Assembly (NCBI GenBank): GCA_035690885.1
Contig: DASSKC010000092.1
Coordinates: forward strand, 1 to 58,794
Origin: Oleiagrimonas sp035690885
GTDB lineage: Bacteria; Pseudomonadota; Gammaproteobacteria; Xanthomonadales; Rhodanobacteraceae
DNA length: 58,794 nucleotides
Direction: 5' to 3'
This document shows, in pieces, positions 24,493 to 33,291 of the stretch. The translations under genes and the position numbers were made by a program. The notes under the pieces were generated by a model. The model was not told the origin of the DNA and made no database searches. It saw only the letters and a list, made by a program, of their open reading frames with translations. Each line of letters starts with the position of its first letter. Positions within the stretch are counted from its first letter, which is position 1.

Positions 24493-26697
24493 ATGCCCGA
24501 TCCCTCAGACGTCCGCGCCACCTCGACCGACAACGACCAGATCGATCTGCGCGAATTGCTTGGCACGTTGTGGGACAAACGCTGGCTGATCGGGATTGTC
24601 ACCGGCGCGTTCTTCATCGTCAGCCTTGCCTACGCCATCCTGGCCACCCCGGTGTATCAGGCCAACGCCATGGTGCAGGTGGAGCAGAAAATGCCGACGC
24701 TTCCGGGTCTGCAGGACCTGTCGAACCTGACCGGTGACACGGCTCCCGAAGCAGCCACCGAAATCGCGCTGATGACTTCGCGCATGGTCGTTGGTCGCGC
24801 GGTGGACAAACTCGATCTGACCCTTCACGTCACGCCAAAACGCTTCCCGTTGATCGGCGATTTCATTGCGCGCCGCTACACCCCGGATCAGCCCGGTGCG
24901 GTGGCCGACGCGTGGCTGGGCCTGGACAGCTATGACTGGGGCGGCTCGACGCTGAAGATCTACCAGCTGGACGTGCCTGATGACATGGTTGGCGCACACC
25001 TGACTCTGGAGGCCGGTGAAAAGCACACCTTCAAGCTGTATGACCACGACGGCGACCTGCTTCTCGAAGGTCGCACGGGCCGCCCGGTCAAGGGCCACGG
25101 CATCACCATCCAGGTCGAGACGCTGCATGCCAATCCGGGCATGCAATTCACGGTCGTGCGTCAGCCGCGCCTGCAGACCATCAATCACGTGCAGGCGATC
25201 GTGTCGGCCGCCGAGGAGGGCAAGAGCTCGGGCATCATCGACGTGCACTATCAGGATCCGGATCCCGCGCGCGCCACCACGATTCTCAATGCCGTCATCC
25301 AGCAGTACGTCCTTCAGAACGTGCAGCGAGCCTCGGCCGAAGCCGCGCAAAGCCTGAAATTCGTCAAGGGCCAGCTGCCCGGCATCCACAACAAATTGAA
25401 AAAGGCCGAAGTCGCGTTGGCCGAATACCAGACCAGGATGCATACGGCCAACCTTGATCTCAAGACCAAGGGCCTGCTCGACCAGATTGCCGCCATCGAA
25501 GGCTCGATGTCCCAGTTGAAGATCAAGCAGGCGGAGGTCGAACAGCGGTTCACCGCCCGGCATCCGGCCTATCAGACGATGGTGGAACAGATCAGCGACC
25601 TCAAGGCCAAGAAGAAGGAGCTGATGAACAAGGTGTCAAGCCTGCCCGCCACCCAGCAAAAGCTGCTGCGCCTGACGCTGGATGTGCAGGTCAGTACGCA
25701 GTTGTACACCTCCATGCTGGCCCAGGCCCAGCAACTGAACGTGGCGCGAGCCGGCACAGTCGGCAACGCGCGCGTGGTCGACAAGGCCGCTGTCGACGTG
25801 TCTGCGCCGGTCAAGCCCAAGCGGGCGCTGATCGTCGCCGCCGGCACGCTGCTCGGCGCGTTCCTGGTCATCGCCTGGGTGTTTCTGCGGCAGATGCTCG
25901 ACCGCGGCATCGAAGATCCGCGTGATATCGAACAGCTCGGTTTGCCGGTCTACGCTTCGGTGCCACTGAGTGCGTATCAGCGTGATGTCGAAAGCCGTCA
26001 TCAGCATCGTCACCGCGCCAATGACACGCTGCACCTGTTGTGCGTGGACGACCCGGCCGACCTTGCCGTCGAAGCGATCCGCAGCCTGCGCACCAGCCTG
26101 CATTTCGCCATGCTGGAAGCGCGCAACAACATCATCATGATTTCCGGTGCCAGCCCCGATGCCGGCAAGACCTTCGTGTCCACCAATCTTGCTGCCGTCA
26201 CCGCCCAGGCATCCCAACGGGTGCTGCTGCTTGACGGCGATCTACGCAAGGGCTCGCTGCATCGCATCATGGGCGGTAGCGATACCGGCTTGTCGGCCCT
26301 GCTCAGCAAGCAGGCCACGCTGGACGAAGTCGTCCATCACACCAGCATTGAAGGGCTGGACTTCATCGGCCGCGGCCGGGTGCCGCCGAATCCGTCCGAA
26401 CTGCTCATGCATGCACGCTTCACCGAGCTGCTCGAGACACTTTCGGCGCGTTACGACCTGATCATCATCGATACCCCGCCGATTCTTGCCGTGACCGACG
26501 CCGCGATCATCGGCAACCAGGCCGGTACCAGCTTGCTGGTCGCGCGCTTCGGGATGAACCAGACGCGCGAAATCGAATTGGCCCAGCAACGCTTCGTGCA
26601 AAACAACGTCGACATCAAGGGCGCCATCTTCAACGCCGTGCAAAAGCGTGCCGCCGGCTATTACTCGTACGGCTACTACGACTATCGTTCCGCGTAA
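24493..26697 (+). CDS. wzc: Wzc/Etk-type polysaccharide co-polymerase and tyrosine kinase
   Basis: 734 residues. The N-terminal Wzz domain has a membrane helix at ~33-55 and a second near 445-465 (A-L-I-V-A-A-G-T-L-L-G-A-F-L-V-I). A periplasmic coiled-coil region lies between them. The cytoplasmic BY-kinase domain (about 510-720) has Walker A G-A-S-P-D-A-G-K-T, Walker A' L-L-L-D-G-D-L-R and Walker B L-I-I-I-D-T-P-P. The C-terminus is a tyrosine cluster, Y-Y-S-Y-G-Y-Y-D-Y. In the Wzy-dependent pathway it controls chain length and works with Wza; phosphorylation cycles with Wzb. The fused domain layout is the usual proteobacterial one. Confidence 0.97.
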   Translation: MPDPSDVRATSTDNDQIDLRELLGTLWDKRWLIGIVTGAFFIVSLAYAILATPVYQANAMVQVEQKMPTLPGLQDLSNLTGDTAPEAATEIALMTSRMVVGRAVDKLDLTLHVTPKRFPLIGDFIARRYTPDQPGAVADAWLGLDSYDWGGSTLKIYQLDVPDDMVGAHLTLEAGEKHTFKLYDHDGDLLLEGRTGRPVKGHGITIQVETLHANPGMQFTVVRQPRLQTINHVQAIVSAAEEGKSSGIIDVHYQDPDPARATTILNAVIQQYVLQNVQRASAEAAQSLKFVKGQLPGIHNKLKKAEVALAEYQTRMHTANLDLKTKGLLDQIAAIEGSMSQLKIKQAEVEQRFTARHPAYQTMVEQISDLKAKKKELMNKVSSLPATQQKLLRLTLDVQVSTQLYTSMLAQAQQLNVARAGTVGNARVVDKAAVDVSAPVKPKRALIVAAGTLLGAFLVIAWVFLRQMLDRGIEDPRDIEQLGLPVYASVPLSAYQRDVESRHQHRHRANDTLHLLCVDDPADLAVEAIRSLRTSLHFAMLEARNNIIMISGASPDAGKTFVSTNLAAVTAQASQRVLLLDGDLRKGSLHRIMGGSDTGLSALLSKQATLDEVVHHTSIEGLDFIGRGRVPPNPSELLMHARFTELLETLSARYDLIIIDTPPILAVTDAAIIGNQAGTSLLVARFGMNQTREIELAQQRFVQNNVDIKGAIFNAVQKRAAGYYSYGYYDYRSA

Positions 26698-27052
26698 CAC
26701 GTCAAACGTCGTGAACCGGCGGTTTCGCGCTGTAGCCAATCCGCGAAAATTAACAGAACCAGCATGGACGCTGAACAGCCGTAAAGCCGGCCATCCTCAT
26801 CGGATGTTTGTCATGATACTTTCACATTCGTCGTCGGTGACGTTCGTCAGGGACCACGAAGGCGACTCAAACCAACCAGGGCAGTTCATGGCCGCGACGA
26901 CGCACGACGCACAATGTCGAGCGTGATCGTTCGGCGTCTTGATATTGCCGTCAGTCATCACATGGGGGGGTGCCGTCCAATCCGGTCGGGTGTTCAGGTT
27001 CCGGCCTGACAGATCGGGGCTGCGGCGCTTTACATAGAGAGATCCACCCTCC
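26698..27052. other. Gene-free stretch between wzc and the initiating transferase gene
   Basis: 355 bases with no supported gene. It is somewhat AT-richer than wzc (GCGAAAATTAACAGAACCAG at 26741-26760). It contains a weak CATCC-TCAT-CGGATG hairpin (26791-26805) without a T-run, and an uninterrupted run of seven G near 26965. The length suggests a separate promoter for the assembly genes downstream. No JUMPstart/ops element was found here. Confidence 0.45.
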
Positions 27053-28477
27053 ATGTTGCTAGCGTCAGGCCAACCGTCCAATCTCGATCGCTCCGACACC
27101 ACCTTCTTTTCCAAGTATGCAGCCCTGCTCGACATGCTGCTGCGTGTCGGCGACCTTGCCATCGTCGTTCTGAGTGGTCTGGCCGTCTACGCCATGCGAT
27201 TCGGCACTTTCGCCGTGGATGGGCCGTATCGCATCGCGGTGGTTCTGGCCACCGTGCTGACCCTGATGATATTCCACTCCAGCGGCATCTACCGCAGTTG
27301 GCGCGGTGAAAGCCTGGTCGTGGAGATCGCGCGCGTGTGGGTCGCGTGGGCGGGCGTACTGGTGGCGATGTTCGTGCTCAACTGGATGATGAAGACCACG
27401 GACACTTTCTCGCGGCTGTGGGTGGGCGGCTGGTTTGCCGGCGCTGCGGCGTGGTTTGCGTTGCACCGTTTCATGTCGCGCTGCGTACTCGGTTACATCC
27501 GCGCGCATGGCGTCGACAGTCGCCGGGTGATCTTGATCGGGTCGACGCGTGCGGGCAGGAAAATTGTTGAAGCCACCCGTCACAGTCCATGGATGGGGTT
27601 CGACGTGATCGGGTACTTTGCCACCCCGCATGATCAGGTCGACATCGACGATCTGCCGCGTCTTGGCGATATGGAGCAACTTGTCGCGCGTGGTGACACC
27701 GTCGCTTGCGAGCAATTCTGGGTCGCCGTGCCGATGCATGCCGAAGACGATATCCACCGCATCGTGGACGCGCTCAATGATGCCGCCGCGACCGTGCGCC
27801 TGGTTCCCGATCTGTTTGGCTATCAGCTGCTGAATCATCAAACGGCAGAGTTGGGAGGTGTCCCGGTCATCACCTTGCGGCGCAGTCGTGTCACCGGGCA
27901 CGCACGAGTCGTCAAAGCCGTCGAGGACAGGATACTGTCGGCCATGATCCTGGTGCTGATAAGCCCGGTCATGCTGCTGGTGGCCCTTGGGGTCAAGCGG
28001 AGTTCGCCGGGGCCGCTGTTCTATCGTCAAAGACGCGTCGGCATGGACGGTCGCGAATTCCAGATGCTCAAATTTCGCTCCATGCCGGTGGATTCCGAAA
28101 AAGCCGGCGTCCGCTGGGGTGATGCGCGCAACAAGCAGACAACGCGCTTTGGCCGGTTCATCCGCAAGACCAGCCTCGACGAGTTGCCGCAGTTCATCAA
28201 CGTACTCAAGGGCGACATGTCCATTGTCGGTCCACGGCCGGAGCGGCCGATGTTCGTGCAGAGTTTTCGCAAGGAAATTCCGCAGTACATGCAAAAGCAT
28301 CTGGTAAAAGCAGGCATTACAGGGTGGGCGCAAGTCAATGGGTGGCGCGGTGACACGGATTTGAATCAGCGCATTCGGTGTGACCTTTTCTACATCCGGA
28401 ACTGGTCGGTTGCGCTTGACCTGAGAATCATCATCAAGACAGCCCTGACCACATTTTTCGGCAAACATGCCAGTTGA
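27053..28477 (+). CDS. Undecaprenyl-phosphate sugar-phosphate transferase (WcaJ/GumD type)
   Basis: 474 residues. It loads the first sugar-1-phosphate, usually glucose, onto undecaprenyl phosphate at the inner membrane. Four to five membrane helices lie in the first ~150 residues and a Rossmann-like CoA-binding-3 domain at ~145-260. Another helix (about 300-322) is followed by the catalytic Bac_transf domain: K-R-S-S-P-G-P-L-F-Y-R-Q-R-R-V-G, then K-F-R-S-M, R-F-G-R-F-I-R-K-T-S-L-D-E-L-P-Q and G-D-M-S-I-V-G-P-R-P-E-R-P. Full length and all motifs match WcaJ/GumD. The sugar is inferred, not visible. Confidence 0.95.
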   Translation: MLLASGQPSNLDRSDTTFFSKYAALLDMLLRVGDLAIVVLSGLAVYAMRFGTFAVDGPYRIAVVLATVLTLMIFHSSGIYRSWRGESLVVEIARVWVAWAGVLVAMFVLNWMMKTTDTFSRLWVGGWFAGAAAWFALHRFMSRCVLGYIRAHGVDSRRVILIGSTRAGRKIVEATRHSPWMGFDVIGYFATPHDQVDIDDLPRLGDMEQLVARGDTVACEQFWVAVPMHAEDDIHRIVDALNDAAATVRLVPDLFGYQLLNHQTAELGGVPVITLRRSRVTGHARVVKAVEDRILSAMILVLISPVMLLVALGVKRSSPGPLFYRQRRVGMDGREFQMLKFRSMPVDSEKAGVRWGDARNKQTTRFGRFIRKTSLDELPQFINVLKGDMSIVGPRPERPMFVQSFRKEIPQYMQKHLVKAGITGWAQVNGWRGDTDLNQRIRCDLFYIRNWSVALDLRIIIKTALTTFFGKHAS

Positions 28478-28558
28478 AGGCGCCGGGGCGCGCACGTCGA
28501 TCAACATCGTTGTCATCGAGTGTGCGTTGCCTCACGGCTCGTACGGAATCGACAAACA

Positions 28559-29935
28559 ATGGCCGTGACATCTCGCCCGATCGCGCTTGTGGAGCTCGCG
28601 AAAGCATCACTGCACAGCAACATGGTGCGGGCTCTGCTGCGGACGTTTGTCACCCGCGGCATCGCGTCCGCGGGCAGCTTCGTCCTGGTCGTGATTGTGG
28701 GGCGTGTGTACGGCGCCGTCGGGGTCGGCGTATACGCGTTGGCGCAAAGCCTGATCATGGCGGTTGCCGTCATTGGGCGCTGGGGCATGAACGGCGCGCT
28801 CGTTCGCTTCGTGGGGCGTGATCTGCGTTCGCCCAAGGTGCGCGCATACGTCCGTTATGCTCTCGTGCGCGCCGGTGTCACCAGTGCCGCGGGCATGGTC
28901 GTGGTGTTCCTTTTGCGCGGGGTGTTGGCGCGCCTGTTCGATACGCCGGCGCTGGGGCCTTTCATCGCAGGTGTGTCCCTGGCCATCCCGCCATTCGTGA
29001 TGGCATTCATCCTGTCCGGGTTCATGTCGGCGATCCGCAAGCCGGCCACGGCGTGTTTGCTGCAAAATGGCGCCATCGCCTTTGTCACCGTGTTGCTGGT
29101 GCTCGGCATGCACGCGCTGTGGCCGCATCAGGGCATCATCCTTGTCGCGATCGGTTACGCGCTGGCTGCGTGGCTTGTGTGTGCATGGGGCATGTGGGAA
29201 ACGTCGCGCTGGCTGCGCCACCAGGATCTGGAGCGAGTATCCATCACGCGCGAGGACGTGGCGGAGTTCAAGCGTTCATCGGCGGCATTCTTTGCCATGA
29301 ATGTCGCGTTGTTCCTGCTGAGCGTGGTGGGTATATGGGTCGCCGGGTACTGGCTGCCGACCGCCTCTGTCGGTCTGTACAAAGCGGCGTGGCAGATGTC
29401 CATGTTGATCGGGGTCATTTTGGCGGTCATCAACCTGATCCTGCCGACGCGTTTTGCCGACTGTTTTCACCGGCGTGACATGGTCGGGCTCGAGCAACTG
29501 GCGCGGCGTGGCGTACTGACCGCGTTGATACTTGGCGGTGTGCCGCTGGCCATGTGTCTGGCATTTCCGCAATGGACGTTGTCGCTGGCCGGTGATGAGT
29601 TCATCAACGCGGCATGGGTACTGCAGATCCTCGCGCTCGGCCAGCTGGTCAATCTTGCCTGCGGTTCGGTCGGTCATATGCTCAACATGACCGGCCACGA
29701 AACAACGTCCAGCCGCATCGCCTGGTTCTCCAACATCACGGGTCTGACGATGATCGTTGTCGGCACGCCCTGGATAGGCGTGAACGCCGTGGCTGTCGGC
29801 GTCGCCACGGGCATGGCGTTACGCAAGGTCGTCGGCGTCTATTTTGTTTGGCGATCGCTGGGAATATGGATGTTGCCGGTACCGAACATTCTCGCCTTGT
29901 CGGGTGTTCGTTCAGCAAGGTTCAGCTCGACATGA
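28559..29935 (+). CDS. wzx: Wzx-type polysaccharide flippase (MATE/MVF fold)
   Basis: 458 residues from ATG 28559; a GTG 39 bases upstream is the alternative. Twelve or more hydrophobic segments over the whole length, few charged loops, and R-G-I-A-S-A-G-S-F-V-L-V-V-I-V-G-R-V-Y-G in the first two helices, the typical start of lipid-linked oligosaccharide flippases. It moves the undecaprenyl-diphosphate repeat unit across the inner membrane. Context (initiating transferase before, Wzy later) supports the assignment. Its TGA overlaps the start of a 40-codon open frame as ATGA. Confidence 0.85.
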   Translation: MAVTSRPIALVELAKASLHSNMVRALLRTFVTRGIASAGSFVLVVIVGRVYGAVGVGVYALAQSLIMAVAVIGRWGMNGALVRFVGRDLRSPKVRAYVRYALVRAGVTSAAGMVVVFLLRGVLARLFDTPALGPFIAGVSLAIPPFVMAFILSGFMSAIRKPATACLLQNGAIAFVTVLLVLGMHALWPHQGIILVAIGYALAAWLVCAWGMWETSRWLRHQDLERVSITREDVAEFKRSSAAFFAMNVALFLLSVVGIWVAGYWLPTASVGLYKAAWQMSMLIGVILAVINLILPTRFADCFHRRDMVGLEQLARRGVLTALILGGVPLAMCLAFPQWTLSLAGDEFINAAWVLQILALGQLVNLACGSVGHMLNMTGHETTSSRIAWFSNITGLTMIVVGTPWIGVNAVAVGVATGMALRKVVGVYFVWRSLGIWMLPVPNILALSGVRSARFSST

Positions 29936-30054
29936 ATGCAATGGAATCGCATGAGAGCGAGTGCGCCCAGCCAGACCGGATGCTGAAACGGACCTGCATG
30001 AACACGTTCGAGGAAAACAACAAAGATGAATCCCGGGAGTTTTACGATGGATGA
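29932..30054 (+). CDS. Possible 40-residue acidic linker protein between wzx and sulfotransferase
   Basis: A 40-codon frame begins at the ATGA overlap with the wzx stop and ends eight bases into the sulfotransferase gene (ATGGATGA). The predicted peptide is polar and charged (E-S-H-E-S-E-C near the start, E-E-N-N-K-D-E-S-R-E near the end) with no hydrophobic segment. No family is recognised. Interlocked overlaps at both ends suggest coupled translation from wzx into the sulfotransferase gene. It may serve only as a translational bridge, or be chance. Confidence 0.35.
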   Translation: MNAMESHESECAQPDRMLKRTCMNTFEENNKDESREFYDG

Positions 30055-30982
30055 TCGCGTGACGCAAAAAGACACGCTGCCGAACCTGTTTCTCGTTGGT
30101 GCGCCAAAATGCGGGACAACAGCGATGAGTACGTATCTGGCGGGCCACCCAGACGTATTCATGAGCGAGCAATCAGGCGTGAAGGAGCCAAACTTTTTCT
30201 GTGCCGATTTCCGCTTCACCCATCAACGCCAAAGCGTCGTGGCGTGGACGGATTACCTCGAGCTTTTCCATCCGGCACCGGGTGGGGCGCGGTATCGCGG
30301 CGAGGCATCGACGTTCTACATTCTTTCGCAGCAGGCGATTCCCGACATCCTTGATTCGTGCCCTGATCCACGCTTCGTGGTCATGCTCCGCAATCCGGTG
30401 GACATGGTGGTCAGCTTGCACAATCAGAAGATCAAGAATCGCACCGAAACCGCTCCCCTGGAGGAAGCATGGGCTCTCCAGCCTGAGCGTCGAAACGGCG
30501 AAAAATTGCCGCCGCGCATCGATGACGGTCGGTTTCTCGACTACTCCTACGCATGCACATTGGGTGCCCACCTGGAGCGTCTTTATCGGTACGTTCCGCG
30601 GGCAAACGTCCATTGCGTGTTCTTTGACGAGTTCAAAGACGACCCGTCACGCGCTTACCGGGGTGTACTAAAATTTTTGTCACTGCCCGATGATCATCGG
30701 AAGCAATTCGACGTGGTAAACAAAAGCATGCAATACAAGCATGATTGGATCGAGACGGCAGTACGCAGGCTCGCGCCGCTTCGGGCACGTGCGGGATTGC
30801 CGAGGATGGGTATCCACACGTTCGTGAACAAGTTCAACCAGAAGTCGGGAAAGGCTGCGCCAAGCGCAAATTTCCTGAATTACCTGGCGATGCATTTTCG
30901 CGATGATATCGAATTGCTTGCCCGTATTACGGGAAGGGATCTCGGCGGCTGGTACGCGAAATATACGAACGACGCCGCATGA
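30047..30982 (+). CDS. PAPS-dependent sulfotransferase family protein
   Basis: 311 residues from ATG 30047, with GGGAG seven bases upstream; an in-frame ATG at 30026 is less well served. The 5'-phosphosulfate loop is F-L-V-G-A-P-K-C-G-T-T-A-M-S (about 16-29), with E-P-N-F-F-C after it. The 3'-phosphate motif R-N-P-V-D-M-V-V-S-L-H lies near 117-127, with the R-G-E-A-S-T-F-Y acceptor-side motif before it. This is a standard bacterial sulfotransferase layout. Given the neighbours, the acceptor is probably a sugar of the exopolysaccharide repeat unit. No PAPS synthesis genes are in the window, so the donor must be made elsewhere. Confidence 0.9.
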   Translation: MDDRVTQKDTLPNLFLVGAPKCGTTAMSTYLAGHPDVFMSEQSGVKEPNFFCADFRFTHQRQSVVAWTDYLELFHPAPGGARYRGEASTFYILSQQAIPDILDSCPDPRFVVMLRNPVDMVVSLHNQKIKNRTETAPLEEAWALQPERRNGEKLPPRIDDGRFLDYSYACTLGAHLERLYRYVPRANVHCVFFDEFKDDPSRAYRGVLKFLSLPDDHRKQFDVVNKSMQYKHDWIETAVRRLAPLRARAGLPRMGIHTFVNKFNQKSGKAAPSANFLNYLAMHFRDDIELLARITGRDLGGWYAKYTNDAA

Positions 30983-31046
30983 TGAGTGGGCAAGTCAGTG
31001 TGGTGAGCGCGCTCGCAAACAAACGGATCAGCAGGCAACGCATTCA

Positions 31047-32054
31047 ATGAAGCAGTACGCGCAATCGGAACCGATCGACTTTGTGGTCCCATGGGTTGAT
31101 GGCTCCGACCCCGAATGGCACGAAGCAAGATCAGCGTATCAATCCGACGCCGGAATTGACGCCGATGATCGTGATTTTCGATACCGCGATTGGGGCATAT
31201 TCAAATACTGGTTTCGATCGGTGGAAACGTACGCCCCATGGGTCAACCGCATCCACCTGGTGACAAGTGGTCACGTCCCGAGCTGGCTCGATCGAAAGCA
31301 TCCGAAATTGCATCTTGTCAAACACGAGGACTACATACCGCAAAAGTACCTCCCCACATTCAGTTCGCACACGATCGAGTTGAACATGCACCGCATACAC
31401 GGACTGTCAAGAAAGTTCGTGTATTTCAACGACGACATATTCCTGTCGAATAACGTATCACCCGATCTTTATTTTCGCGGAGATCTGCCAACGGATGCGG
31501 CCATAATGAACGCTTTGAACGGGAGCGGTTTCAGTCTGATACTGATGAATGACATTCGCATCGTGAACCGAATGTTCTCCAAAAGAAAGGCAATCAGGGA
31601 CAGCCCGCGCCGCTGGTTCACCTTCAAATACGGCGCCCAGGGTATTCGCAACCTGCTTTTGCTTCCGTGGCAACTGCACACGGGGTTCTCGAGCTTGCAC
31701 ATGCCCAACAGCTACCTCAAGTCCACCCTGGAGCGTGTGTGGGAAGCGGCGCCCGACGAACTCGATGCGACGTGTCGACGGCGCTTTCGAAGCGACCACG
31801 ATGTCAATCAGTATCTGTTTCGTTATTGGCAGCTTGCGGTCAACGGATTCCACCCCGTTGCAAAACAACGGCATGGCGCCATGATCAAGCTCGGGATCGA
31901 CCCGGTGTCCGATGTTCTTCGCGGAATACGCCATTCGCACAAGCCGCATCTTTGCCTGAATGACCATGCTGAAACGATAGACGATGTGGATATGGATCGG
32001 ATTCGTGCCGAGATGGAAACGCGATACCCGACGAAAAGCAGGTTCGAGATATGA
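31047..32054 (+). CDS. Stealth-family sugar-1-phosphate transferase
   Basis: 335 residues. All Stealth conserved regions can be seen. CR1: I-D-F-V-V-P-W-V-D-G-S-D-P-E-W (about 9-23). CR2: F-R-Y-R-D-W-G-I-F-K-Y-W-F-R-S-V-E, followed by P-S-W-L and then H-T-I-E-L-N-M-H-R-I, F-V-Y-F-N-D-D-I-F-L. CR3: H-M-P-N-S-Y. CR4: S-D-H-D-V-N-Q-Y. Stealth enzymes transfer hexose-1-phosphate from nucleotide sugars, making phosphodiester-linked polymers such as meningococcal serogroup A capsule. The predicted result here is a phosphodiester in the repeat unit. Start ATG 31047 lies 64 bases after the sulfotransferase stop. Base composition is lower in GC than the flanks. Confidence 0.93.
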   Translation: MKQYAQSEPIDFVVPWVDGSDPEWHEARSAYQSDAGIDADDRDFRYRDWGIFKYWFRSVETYAPWVNRIHLVTSGHVPSWLDRKHPKLHLVKHEDYIPQKYLPTFSSHTIELNMHRIHGLSRKFVYFNDDIFLSNNVSPDLYFRGDLPTDAAIMNALNGSGFSLILMNDIRIVNRMFSKRKAIRDSPRRWFTFKYGAQGIRNLLLLPWQLHTGFSSLHMPNSYLKSTLERVWEAAPDELDATCRRRFRSDHDVNQYLFRYWQLAVNGFHPVAKQRHGAMIKLGIDPVSDVLRGIRHSHKPHLCLNDHAETIDDVDMDRIRAEMETRYPTKSRFEI

Positions 32055-32250
32055 CGAGATGCGGAAATCGTGGAACGCTTCGGCGTTGAATGATGTTTCG
32101 GCATGAAGTACGTTCCGTGCCGATTTTCGGGGTTGTGACGAGAGTCATCACGCCAGTCATCAGGTTCCGTGCAAGTTACCTGACACGCGCGCTGCAGTGA
32201 ATGGCGAAGCGTATGCTCCGCGTATCAAACAATTCATACGGCATATACCA

Positions 32251-33021
32251 ATGGCAACAGAAATAAAAATATATGGTGAAAGAAATACCAATACCAACTA
32301 CGTGCGCAAGCTCATCGAGTTGAACCTGCTGGTTGCGCAGTTGCCGGGTACGGTGCCTCGCGCGATCATGAAGGCCCAGCGTCTTTTGCCGGGAGAGGAG
32401 ATGGTCAGGGATATTTATTTCCGCGCCGCATTTCGCGCGACGTTGGGGTGGAAGCATGCAGCCGTGCCGCCGTTCCATGTGCTGAAAAGGTACGGCGGAG
32501 ACTCCGGCAGAGTCGGATACATGACGATAACCAAGAACCCGTACTCGTGGCTGTTGTCATTGTACCGCCGGCCATACCACTTGCGCCGTCATGAGCGCCT
32601 GTCTTTCGAGGAGTTCTTGCAGCAACCGTGGAAGATGACGGGTCGCGACAATGCAGGCTCCCGTGTGTCCAGCCCGGTGGATTTGTGGAACATAAAGAAC
32701 CGTTCATACAGAAACCTTCCGCAGTCAAGGACCATACACGCCACTACCGAACGGATTTTCGAGGATCCATCGGGCGTCATCAAAGCAATTGCGGACAAGT
32801 TCGGTATCGAACGGCACTCCGACCAGTTCATCAATCACGAACGTTCCACGAAAGATGAAACCAAGAATGGGGACTATTACCGTGACTACTACATCAACGA
32901 GCGTTGGAGAGAACGTTTGAGCCCGAAGGCGATAGGCCTCATCAACGAGCGTCTTGACTCGGAGCTTCTGTCTTCATACGGGTACGAGGAGATTTCGGCG
33001 TCAGGGAGGGTGTGGTCGTGA
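32251..33021 (+). CDS. Divergent sulfotransferase-like protein
   Basis: 256 residues from ATG 32251; a frame-open GTG at 32197 is the alternative. The start K-I-Y-G-E-R-N-T-N-T-N-Y-V-R-K-L-I-E resembles the E-R-N-T-G-T-N-Y phosphosulfate-binding loop of a divergent sulfotransferase family found in polysaccharide loci. The later M-T-I-T-K-N-P-Y-S-W-L-L-S-L-Y-R-R-P-Y (about 91-109) fits the 3'-phosphate site. The family is less certain than for the gene at 30047. The first 60 bases are strikingly AT-rich (ATGGCAACAGAAATAAAAAT), unlike the rest of the window, pointing to acquisition by transfer. Confidence 0.72.
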   Translation: MATEIKIYGERNTNTNYVRKLIELNLLVAQLPGTVPRAIMKAQRLLPGEEMVRDIYFRAAFRATLGWKHAAVPPFHVLKRYGGDSGRVGYMTITKNPYSWLLSLYRRPYHLRRHERLSFEEFLQQPWKMTGRDNAGSRVSSPVDLWNIKNRSYRNLPQSRTIHATTERIFEDPSGVIKAIADKFGIERHSDQFINHERSTKDETKNGDYYRDYYINERWRERLSPKAIGLINERLDSELLSSYGYEEISASGRVWS

Positions 33022-33291
33022 CGCCCTGATCGAGTCGGTGCCGCGGCATGAAATCTCCCTCGATGAGGACTCCTCACCAATTTCGTAGCGTCAGCCGGAT
33101 GCCGGCCGGGAACGACACTGGTCCGGCAATTGGCATGTTCGCCTGAACGGCAATCGCGCGTCATCGGCTGACCGGGAGTGGAACAACGTCATCGCCGCAT
33201 CCATGCGCGGGTAATAACGCGTGGGGACGAACCGGAAATCGGGGTGGCTCCATGCTCGGCGGTTCGACGCACATATGCACTGGAAAATTGC

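Noticed and set aside
26271..26281. GGGCGGTAGCG, identical to the core of the JUMPstart/ops element of capsule operons
   Set aside because: It lies inside the wzc coding sequence and encodes the conserved G-G-S loop, with no upstream position relative to an operon start; most likely coincidence.
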